DNA from: an uncultured Selenomonadaceae bacterium | Lineage (GTDB): Bacteria; Bacillota; Negativicutes; Selenomonadales; Selenomonadaceae | Assembly: GCA_905235425.1 (NCBI GenBank) | Contig: CAJOKY010000188.1 | Coordinates: 1 to 5,125, forward strand | Length of the DNA stretch: 5,125 nt | Direction of reading: 5' to 3' | Part shown: positions 1 to 4,625 of the stretch, piece after piece | How positions within the stretch are numbered: the first letter of the stretch is position 1 | Layout: every line of letters begins with the position of its first letter | The notes under the pieces: generated by a model | Seen by the model: only the letters and a program-made list of their open reading frames with translations | Database searches by the model: none | Told to the model about the DNA's origin: nothing | Translations under genes and position numbers: made by a program

Positions 1-446
1 TTGACAAGGCAAAAATTTCATGGAGCGATAAAAGCGCGGTCTGCGTAGTTTTGGCAAGCGGCGGTTATCCTAAGGCGTACAAAAAAAATATTCCGATTAA
101 AAGTTTAATGCGGGCGAAAATTTCCACTACGATTTTTCACGCGGGAACGGCGATGCTTGACGGTCAACTTGTAACGAGTGGCGGCAGAGTTTTAGGCGTC
201 ACTGCGACGGCGGCGGATATTCATAAAGCCGTGAAGAAAGTTTATAAAGCCGTGAATTTGATTGAATTTGAAGGTATGTACTACCGCCACGATATCGCCG
301 CGCGTGCGCTGAAAATTGCGCCGGAAGTTAAAGTGGATTTAGGCGTAAAAGATGACGCTAAAGCTGATTCAGATTCTAAGGCTGATTCTGATACAAAACC
401 TAAATTTGCAATTAATTTGTTGGGAGCAAATAAGAAAAATGTTTGA
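1..446 (+). CDS. purD: Phosphoribosylamine--glycine ligase (GAR synthetase), C-terminal part, 5' end outside window
   Basis: PurD joins glycine to 5-phosphoribosylamine using ATP, an early cytosolic step of purine synthesis. Only the C-terminal portion is present; the reading frame enters at base 3 (DKAKISWSDKSAVCVVLASGGYP) and ends at TGA 444-446. Seen directly: the segments VVLASGGYPKAY, TTIFHAGTA, TSGGRVLGVTATA and FEGMYYRHDIAARAL, which match the usual PurD C-terminal domain (compare VFHAGT, TSGGRVL and RKDIGWRA in the E. coli protein). Family members normally end shortly after the RxDIxxRA element. Here about 42 further residues follow, acidic and lysine-rich, containing a duplicated KADSDS/KADSDT hexapeptide. 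The tail may be a lineage-specific extension or a reading frame extended after loss of the original stop. The stop lies within the glf start region (8-bp overlap), so the two are probably co-transcribed. Identification is firm; the role of the tail is unknown. Confidence 0.93.
   Translation, partial: DKAKISWSDKSAVCVVLASGGYPKAYKKNIPIKSLMRAKISTTIFHAGTAMLDGQLVTSGGRVLGVTATAADIHKAVKKVYKAVNLIEFEGMYYRHDIAARALKIAPEVKVDLGVKDDAKADSDSKADSDTKPKFAINLLGANKKNV
360..395 (+). repeat. Two tandem 18-bp repeats encoding KADSDS/KADSDT in the purD tail
   Basis: Bases 360-377 and 378-395 are imperfect direct repeats in frame, each encoding Lys-Ala-Asp-Ser-Asp-Ser/Thr. The differences are mostly synonymous (AAA/AAG, TCA/TCT), so the duplication is not very recent or has been held at protein level. 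They lie in the acidic tail beyond the conserved PurD domain. Confidence 0.8.
422..426 (+). promoter_or_regulatory. Ribosome binding site for glf (GGGAG)
   Basis: GGGAG sits 12 bases before ATG 439, inside the end of the purD reading frame. It supports 439 over the earlier in-frame ATG at 352, whose encoded residues (leucine/isoleucine-rich, no family match) are just the purD tail read in another frame. Confidence 0.6.
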
Positions 447-1581
447 CGTTGTAATTGTCGGTGCGGGATTTGCAGGCGCAGTATTGGCAGAACGTTTTGC
501 CGCGCAGGCTGATAAAAAAGTTTTGGTGATTGAACGCCGTCAGCGTGTTGCCGGAAATTGTTTTGACGAGGTTGACGACAACGGCATTTTGATTCACCGT
601 TACGGACCGCACCTTTTTCATACTGATTTTGTGGACGTTTGGAATTATCTTTCGCAGTTCACCGAGTGGGACGTTTATCACCACAGAGTTAAGGCAATGG
701 TTGACGGGCAAATTGTACCGATACCGTTTAACTTCAACACCTTGCAACAGGTTTTTCCAAAACTTTTGGCAGATCGTTTAGAAGGCGCTTTACTGAAAAA
801 TTACGGCTACGGTCAGAAAGTTCCAATTCTTGAGCTGAAAAAATCTGCGGATTCGCTTTTACATTTTTTGGCTGATTATGTCTACAGAAAAATTTTTTTG
901 CACTACACCGAAAAGCAATGGGGTAAAGCACCTGAACAAATTGACGGCGCCGTAACTGCGCGAGTTCCTATTTTTATCGGACGCGACGACAGATATTTCA
1001 ATGACAGATTTCAAGCCGTGCCGCGTAAAGGCTACACGAAATTGATTGAAAATATTTTGGCGCATAAAAATATTAAGCTTATGCTGAATACTGACAGCGC
1101 CGAAATTTTAAATCTGCGCGAAGACGAGATTTATTTGTTTGACCAAAAATTTGACGGCACGGTAATTTATACGGGACAGCTTGACGAGCTTTTCAATTTT
1201 AAATTCGGCGTCCTGCCCTATCGCAGTGTAGAAATGAAATTTGAAACGGTCAATACCGAGCATTATCAAGAGGCGCCGACGGTAAATTATCCCGACAACT
1301 ACGACTTCACGCGCATTACCGAATTTAAAAATATTCACCCCGCGCAGTCACCGCGTACCACGATTTTAAAAGAGTATCCGCAGAATTACGTTAAAGGCGA
1401 AAATGAACCGTACTACCCCGTTTTCACTGACGAGGCGCGCGCGGCTTATGAAAAATATTCTGCCGAGCTTGCAAAGTTCCCGCAGATTCACGTAGTGGGA
1501 CGCCTTGCCGAATATCGGTATTACGATATGGACGACGTTGTAAAGCACGCACTGGATATTTTCACGGGGTTGCAAGCTTGA
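439..1581 (+). CDS. glf: UDP-galactopyranose mutase
   Basis: This cytosolic flavoenzyme interconverts UDP-galactopyranose and UDP-galactofuranose, the donor for Galf residues in surface glycans. It is 380 residues long, the normal family length. Start ATG 439 gives the classic N-terminal FAD-binding Rossmann stretch MFDVVIVGAGFAGAVLAERF (residues 1-20), followed by VAGN (37-40) and YGPHLFHT (55-62). Compared by eye with the Klebsiella enzyme, the active-site residues are all kept: Trp161 (W160), Arg175 (R174), Tyr186 (Y185), Arg292 in FTRITEFK (R280), Tyr326 in EPYYPV (Y314), and Tyr361 and Asp363 in GRLAEYRYYDMD (Y349 and D351). The C-terminal GRLAEYRYYDMDDVVKHAL is the family signature. It should therefore be active. 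It overlaps purD by 8 bp and its TGA (1579-1581) overlaps the next gene's TTG start, so translation of the three is likely coupled. Its presence implies a Galf-containing polysaccharide, though no Galf transferase is certain here. Confidence 0.96.
   Translation: MFDVVIVGAGFAGAVLAERFAAQADKKVLVIERRQRVAGNCFDEVDDNGILIHRYGPHLFHTDFVDVWNYLSQFTEWDVYHHRVKAMVDGQIVPIPFNFNTLQQVFPKLLADRLEGALLKNYGYGQKVPILELKKSADSLLHFLADYVYRKIFLHYTEKQWGKAPEQIDGAVTARVPIFIGRDDRYFNDRFQAVPRKGYTKLIENILAHKNIKLMLNTDSAEILNLREDEIYLFDQKFDGTVIYTGQLDELFNFKFGVLPYRSVEMKFETVNTEHYQEAPTVNYPDNYDFTRITEFKNIHPAQSPRTTILKEYPQNYVKGENEPYYPVFTDEARAAYEKYSAELAKFPQIHVVGRLAEYRYYDMDDVVKHALDIFTGLQA
1566..1569 (+). promoter_or_regulatory. Ribosome binding site for the GT2 gene (GGGG)
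   Basis: GGGG lies 8 bases before TTG 1578, inside the last codons of glf. The position supports the TTG as start. No ATG or GTG is available between this site and the conserved LIIPTLN strand of the glycosyltransferase. Confidence 0.55.
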
Positions 1582-2498
1582 ATTGCGGCTTAATAATTCC
1601 AACGTTAAACGCGGGAAAAAATTTTGAAACGTTGCTTGAACAAATTGCCGCTCAAAATTTGCCGCTGAAAAAGTTAATCGCCGATTCGCAGTCAACAGAC
1701 GACACTGTAACGCTTGCAAAAAAATTCGGCTTTGACGTGTTGCCGATACAGCGAAAAAATTTTAATCACGGTGCGACTCGGCAACTTGCGTTTGAATATT
1801 TGCTTGAAAAATTTTCAATCGACGTTATAATATTTTTGACGCAGGATGTTTTACTGCACGACGAAAAAACTTTATCGACGCTTGTAAAAATTTTCGACGC
1901 CGATTCAAAAGTAGGCTTGACGTACGGTCGGCAACTTCCACATATTGACGCGACGGTTGAGGCGAAGATTTTACGCCAATTCAATTATCCCGCCGAAAGT
2001 CAGCTGAAATCTTTTGATGACAGAAAAAAATTTGGTCTTAAGACGGCGTTTAATTCAAATTCATTCGCGGCGTATCGCGTTGACGCACTTAAAAAGGTCG
2101 GCGGTTTTCCTTCCAACGTGATTTTGTGCGAGGATATGTATATTGCCGCCAAAATGTTGCTTGACGGTTGGAAAATATTTTACAATGCCGCCGCGCAGGT
2201 TTATCACAGTCACAATTACACTGCGGCGCAGGAATTTCACCGCTACTTTGACATAGGCGTCTTTCATTCGCGCGAAGGCTGGGTACGTGAAACTTTCGGC
2301 AGTGCTGAAGGTGCGGGTAAAAAGTTCGTGCTGATGAAGTTGAAAACGTTGTGGAAGGAAAATCCGGCAGATTGTTTAAGTGCAATTTTTCGTGACGGTG
2401 CAAAATTTTTCGGCTACAGATTGGGGCGGCTTGAAAAATTTTTGCCGAAAAGTTTTTGTCAATTACTTTCAATGCATCCATTTTTTTTTAGTTCATAA
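1578..2498 (+). CDS. Family 2 glycosyltransferase, rhamnosyltransferase-like
   Basis: This 306-residue enzyme probably transfers a nucleotide-activated sugar to a glycan intermediate at the cytoplasmic membrane face. The GT-A fold is clear: GLIIPTLNAG (residues 4-13) is the first nucleotide-binding strand, DSQSTDDT (36-43) is the usual D-S-x-S-x-D motif, and NFNHGATRQ (61-69) and FLTQDVLL (86-93) are forms typical of bacterial rhamnosyltransferases, with TQD standing where many GT2 enzymes have DxD. NSNSFAAYR (159-167), VGGFP (174-178) and the catalytic-type ED at 185-186 follow, then YHSHNY (209-214). No membrane segment is evident. TTG 1578 is taken as start because the TTGA overlap with the glf stop is typical of coupling and because the protein then begins just before the first beta strand. 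The gene ends in a T9 tract coding PFFFSS. The donor could be dTDP-rhamnose or, given the neighbouring glf, UDP-Galf; the sequence does not settle this. Confidence 0.87.
   Translation: MNCGLIIPTLNAGKNFETLLEQIAAQNLPLKKLIADSQSTDDTVTLAKKFGFDVLPIQRKNFNHGATRQLAFEYLLEKFSIDVIIFLTQDVLLHDEKTLSTLVKIFDADSKVGLTYGRQLPHIDATVEAKILRQFNYPAESQLKSFDDRKKFGLKTAFNSNSFAAYRVDALKKVGGFPSNVILCEDMYIAAKMLLDGWKIFYNAAAQVYHSHNYTAAQEFHRYFDIGVFHSREGWVRETFGSAEGAGKKFVLMKLKTLWKENPADCLSAIFRDGAKFFGYRLGRLEKFLPKSFCQLLSMHPFFFSS
2481..2489 (+). repeat. T9 homopolymer at the 3' end of the GT2 gene
   Basis: Nine consecutive T bases code the Phe residues of the terminal PFFFSS. One extra T would give an immediate TAG. One fewer T would open a frame that runs through the 22-bp gap into the following acyltransferase gene. 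Runs of eight identical bases also occur within purD (A8 at 81-88) and in the ketoacyl synthase gene (T8 at 4209-4216), so the length alone is not exceptional here. Confidence 0.8.
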
Positions 2499-2506
2499 TT
2501 TTATAA

Positions 2507-2512
2507 AAGGGG
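2507..2512 (+). promoter_or_regulatory. Ribosome binding site for the NeuD-like gene (AAGGGG)
   Basis: AAGGGG lies 8 bases before ATG 2521 in the 22-bp gap after the GT2 gene. It fixes the start at 2521, although the same reading frame is open further upstream without a stop. Confidence 0.7.
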
Positions 2513-2520
2513 TTGCAGTT

Positions 2521-3162
2521 ATGAAAAATTTAGTTATCATTGGTGTAGGCGGTTTTGCCCGTGAAGTTTATTGGCATTCACAAATGGCGTCGGGATTTGA
2601 TTCGGAGTGGACGATTAAGGGCTTTTTGGACGGCGACGTTAAACTTGCGCCTGAAGAATACGCAAAATTGCCCGGCGATAATCCCGTTTTAGGCGACATT
2701 GACAGCTACGAAATTCAGCCGGACGACGTTTTCACATGCGCCATTGGTACGCCGGAGCCGCGTAAAAAGTTAATTGAAAAAATTTTGGCACACGGCGGAA
2801 AGTTCATCAACATTATCAGTGAACGCGCACATATTTTTCCTGCGGCGAAAATCGGTAACGGCGTTATTATCGGTCTCGGTAACGGCATAAGCGATAACGT
2901 GACGGTAGGCGATTTTACCGTTATGAACAATGTCTCTTATCTTGGTCACGACGTAACCGTTGGCAAGTACACCTGCATAATGTCACACGTAGACGTAGGT
3001 GGCAGGGCGCAAATTGGCGAAAATGTTTTTATCGGCAGTGGCGCGATTCTTTTGCCGGACGTTAAAATAGGCGACGGCGCTTATGTCGGCACGGGCAGTG
3101 TTGTATTGAAAAAAGTTCGCGCAGGTGCAAAAGTTTTCGGCAATCCGGCAGTTGAAATTTAA
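2521..3162 (+). CDS. NeuD/PglD-family sugar O- or N-acyltransferase (left-handed beta-helix)
   Basis: It is 213 residues long, the family's usual size. The N-terminus MKNLVIIGVGGFAREV is the PglD_N Rossmann motif (GxGGxARE) that binds a nucleotide sugar; CAIGTPEPRKKL (73-84) is the matching second element. From about residue 103 to 208 run hexapeptide repeats of a left-handed beta-helix (AKIGNGVIIG, DNVTVGDFTV, AQIGENVFIG, VKIGDGAYVG), ending in the usual FGNPA. His143 with Asp144 in LGHDVTVG corresponds by eye to the catalytic His-Glu/Asp of PglD. Known relatives acetylate sialic acid or UDP-4-amino sugars with acetyl-CoA. Here the gene is followed directly by acyl carrier protein and ketoacyl synthase genes, so the donor might be acyl-ACP, as in the distantly related LpxA/LpxD beta-helix enzymes; this is inference. 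Family assignment is strong, while donor and acceptor are unknown. The C-terminus stops 3 residues after FGNPA, a little short but not obviously truncated. Confidence 0.9.
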   Translation: MKNLVIIGVGGFAREVYWHSQMASGFDSEWTIKGFLDGDVKLAPEEYAKLPGDNPVLGDIDSYEIQPDDVFTCAIGTPEPRKKLIEKILAHGGKFINIISERAHIFPAAKIGNGVIIGLGNGISDNVTVGDFTVMNNVSYLGHDVTVGKYTCIMSHVDVGGRAQIGENVFIGSGAILLPDVKIGDGAYVGTGSVVLKKVRAGAKVFGNPAVEI

Positions 3163-3210
3163 TTAAGAAGTTAGACTTTAAAATTAAGAATTTAAAATTT
3201 AAAATTTAAA
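3161..3210 (+). repeat. AT-rich heptad-phased direct repeats in the gap before the ACP gene
   Basis: The 63-bp gap (3163-3225) is almost entirely A and T. ATTTAAA occurs three times in perfect tandem at 3190-3210. AATTAAGAA occurs at 3161-3169 and again at 3182-3190, a spacing of 21 (three heptads). No stem-loop plus T-run terminator is seen. The block may act as spacer, as an A/T-rich upstream element, or simply be replication slippage. It ends directly at the ACP ribosome site. Confidence 0.75.
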
Positions 3211-3214
3211 GGAG
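3208..3214 (+). promoter_or_regulatory. Ribosome binding site for the ACP gene (AAAGGAG)
   Basis: AAAGGAG lies 11 bases before TTG 3226. An in-frame TAA at 3193-3195 rules out a longer protein, and no ATG or GTG lies between them, so the TTG is the best start. Confidence 0.7.
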
Positions 3215-3225
3215 CAATTAAAAAT

Positions 3226-3447
3226 TTGAGTAAAGAAGAATTTATTAAACAGCTTACCGACATAATGGACACTGAAACAGAATTGACGCTTGAAACAGAT
3301 TTAAGCGAAGTCGAAGAGTGGGACTCATTAAGCTTAGTATCATTCCTTTCATTTTGCAACGCAAGATTGAGACGCCCGATTTTGCCGGACGAAATTAAAA
3401 GCGCCAAAACCGTCAACGATTTATTTTCCATTGTGAGTAAAGACTAA
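3226..3447 (+). CDS. Stand-alone acyl carrier protein
   Basis: It is a 73-residue cytosolic carrier that would hold acyl groups on a phosphopantetheine arm. The attachment motif is EEWDSLS with Ser34 in Asp-Ser-Leu (33-35), at the expected start of helix II. LSEVEEW before it and TVNDLFSIV near the C-terminus match the usual four-helix ACP pattern. It is not the housekeeping fatty-acid AcpP type: after the serine the sequence is LSLVSFLSFCNARLRR, lacking the run of acidic residues that AcpP shows to its partner enzymes. Such WDSL-type ACPs are common in polysaccharide and specialised clusters. The start is TTG 3226, backed by AAAGGAG. Its stop TAA shares a base with the ATG of the next gene (TAATG), so the ketoacyl synthase is very probably its working partner. 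A carrier for aminoacyl groups (DltC-like) is an alternative, but no adenylating enzyme is seen. Confidence 0.88.
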   Translation: MSKEEFIKQLTDIMDTETELTLETDLSEVEEWDSLSLVSFLSFCNARLRRPILPDEIKSAKTVNDLFSIVSKD

Positions 3448-4472
3448 TGCTTTTAACTGTAGAAAATGCCGCCGTAGAATTTGTTAGCGCCTATGTTTCA
3501 AGTCGGCGCGTACCGATTGAAGAGCGGCTTAAAAATCTTGTTGCGGATAAAAAAATTGCCCGTCTGAAAAAAGGCACGGGATTTGAGGCTTTCAGTATCG
3601 CCGCTGAAAAAATCTGTTCGTCGGACTTCTGCGCGGCGGCGGCTGAAAAAATTTTTACTGCAACGAATATTAAAAAATCGGACATTCGCGCAGTCATTTT
3701 CGTGACGCAGACGCCCGATTATTTTTTACCGTCAACAAGTCACGTACTTCATAACAGATTAGGTTTAAGCCGCGACGTTGCCACTTTCGACATAAATTTA
3801 GGTTGCTCCGGCTTTGTATATGGTCTGTACGTTGCCGCGTCGTTGGTGCAGAATCTTGACAAAGTTTTATTGATGTGCGGCGATACCGTTACACGAAATA
3901 TTTTTGCTGACGATATATCTTGCCTGTCGGTATTTGGTGACGCGGGGTCAGCGGCGATTATTTCAAAACGTCGCGGCGAAAAAATTTCTTTCAACATTCA
4001 AACCTACGGCGAACTTTCCAACGCCATAATCATGCAACGCGGCGCCTACCGTAACCCGCTCGTACTTGAAAATAATTCGCTTAACGTACGTGAAAATTTT
4101 GTCACTATGGACGGCGCGCAGGTTATGGACTTTTCGACAAAATTTGTACCGAAAAATTTATCTGACTTGATGAACTTTGCCAATGTCGATGCGTCGAATA
4201 TCGGCAACTTTTTTTTGCACCAAGCAAATAAATTAATGTTGGAAAATATCGCGTCGCAGTTACAAGTTCCTTTTGAAAAAGTGCCGTTTAAATCTGCGCG
4301 AATCGGTAACACCAGCTCGGCAACAATCCCCGTGACTTTGTGCGAAATGGCGCGGCTTAATGAGCCGGTGAATTTTTTATCGGTGCTAAGCGGTTTCGGC
4401 GTGGGTATGTCGATAGCGTCGGCGGTAGTCGATTTTAAAAATTTAATCTGCCTTCCAACGGAGGAAATGTAG
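3447..4472 (+). CDS. FabH-like 3-oxoacyl-ACP synthase III
   Basis: This 341-residue thiolase-fold enzyme would condense an acyl starter with malonyl-ACP to give a 3-oxoacyl-ACP. The catalytic triad is visible: Cys120 in DINLGCSGFVYGL, His258 in FFLHQANKLM and Asn288 in RIGNTSSATIP. VTQTPDYFLP (86-95), VFGDAGSAAII (162-172) and the near-terminal GFGVG (316-320) are further family marks. Length is slightly above the roughly 317 of E. coli FabH. The segment that in E. coli FabH reads W-I-V-T-R-T-G-I-R-E-R is here R-L-K-K-G-T-G-F-E-A-F, so the CoA-contacting Trp and Arg are replaced. This suggests a specialised starter rather than the housekeeping enzyme. No strong ribosome site precedes ATG 3447; translation likely restarts at the TAATG overlap with the ACP gene. 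Similar ACP plus synthase III pairs occur in flagellin and O-antigen glycosylation loci. A true fabH or an ester-forming relative is less likely but possible. Confidence 0.91.
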   Translation: MLLTVENAAVEFVSAYVSSRRVPIEERLKNLVADKKIARLKKGTGFEAFSIAAEKICSSDFCAAAAEKIFTATNIKKSDIRAVIFVTQTPDYFLPSTSHVLHNRLGLSRDVATFDINLGCSGFVYGLYVAASLVQNLDKVLLMCGDTVTRNIFADDISCLSVFGDAGSAAIISKRRGEKISFNIQTYGELSNAIIMQRGAYRNPLVLENNSLNVRENFVTMDGAQVMDFSTKFVPKNLSDLMNFANVDASNIGNFFLHQANKLMLENIASQLQVPFEKVPFKSARIGNTSSATIPVTLCEMARLNEPVNFLSVLSGFGVGMSIASAVVDFKNLICLPTEEM

Positions 4473-4483
4473 CGGTTAGCCAA

Positions 4484-4505
4484 TACTCACTAACTTTAGT
4501 AAGTA
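4484..4505 (+). repeat. Short inverted repeat after the ketoacyl synthase gene
   Basis: TACTCACTAA (4484-4493) and TTAGTAAGTA (4496-4505) are reverse complements in 9 of 10 positions around a 2-base centre. No T-run follows directly, so it does not look like a standard terminator. It belongs to the larger 15-bp repeat family in this gap. Confidence 0.6.
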
Positions 4506-4531
4506 GTAAATAGTCAGTAGTAAGTAGTTTT
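4496..4531 (-). repeat. Two degenerate 15-bp repeat units in reverse orientation
   Basis: The reverse complement of the consensus unit CTCACTACTTACTAA is TTAGTAAGTAGTGAG. Bases 4496-4510 match this at 13 of 15 positions and 4517-4531 at 11 of 15. Bases 4517-4528 are an exact 12-base reverse complement of 4551-4562, so the reverse units could pair with the forward array across a loop of about 22 bases. Confidence 0.7.
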
Positions 4532-4547
4532 TTCCACTATTCACTAT

Positions 4548-4607
4548 CTCACTACTTACTACCTCACTACTTACTAACTCACTACTCACTAACTCACCAC
4601 TTACTAA
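4548..4607 (+). repeat. Four tandem copies of a 15-bp unit (CTCACTACTTACTAA)
   Basis: The copies are 4548-4562, 4563-4577, 4578-4592 and 4593-4607, differing from the consensus by at most one base each. A degenerate fifth copy lies at 4533-4547. The array nearly fills the 153-bp gap (4473-4625) between the ketoacyl synthase and SDR genes, stopping just before the SDR ribosome site. There are no unique spacers, so it is not a CRISPR. Function is unknown: possibilities are slippage-generated filler, an mRNA stem-loop with the reverse copies upstream, or a protein-binding iteron-like array. Confidence 0.85.
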
Positions 4608-4612
4608 TGAGG
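4608..4612 (+). promoter_or_regulatory. Weak ribosome binding site for the SDR gene (TGAGG)
   Basis: TGAGG lies 13 bases before ATG 4626, directly after the last 15-bp repeat copy. The match and spacing are poorer than for the other genes, so the reductase may be translated at a lower level or the repeat block may have displaced a better site. Confidence 0.45.
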
Positions 4613-4625
4613 TTATTAAAAATTT

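Noticed and set aside
1..32. TTGACA at the window start as a -35 promoter box
   Set aside because: It lies inside the purD reading frame and no good -10 box follows at 16-18 bases; the flanking sequence clearly codes PurD residues.
352..438. N-terminal extension of glf from ATG 352
   Set aside because: The extra 29 residues are the purD tail read in another frame, have no family match, and ATG 439 has its own ribosome site and gives the exact expected FAD-binding start.
2380..2520. N-terminal extension of the NeuD-like gene upstream of 2521
   Set aside because: The open frame overlaps the GT2 gene, and ATG 2521 has a strong ribosome site and begins right at the Rossmann motif. The open frame is used only in the T9 slippage finding.
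3152..3184. Promoter (TTGAAA and TAAAAT) before the ACP gene
   Set aside because: The spacer would be 21 bases, and in such AT-rich repeats box-like matches arise by chance.
4460..4472. GGAGG followed by ATG then TAG as a start site or tiny ORF
   Set aside because: The ATG is the last Met codon of the ketoacyl synthase and the next codon is its stop. It could be a relic of a ribosome site for the SDR gene now separated by the repeat block, but nothing supports that directly.
4046..4483. Antisense reading frame of 145 codons opposite the ketoacyl synthase
   Set aside because: It shows no recognisable motif and mirrors a confidently assigned gene; other antisense frames of 65-130 codons in the window are alike.
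4484..4533. Intrinsic terminator after the ketoacyl synthase gene
   Set aside because: The hairpin is AT-rich and weak, and the T6 run (4528-4533) does not follow it directly, so the downstream SDR is likely still co-transcribed.
4548..4607. CRISPR array
   Set aside because: The 15-bp units are contiguous with no unique spacers, and no cas genes are present.
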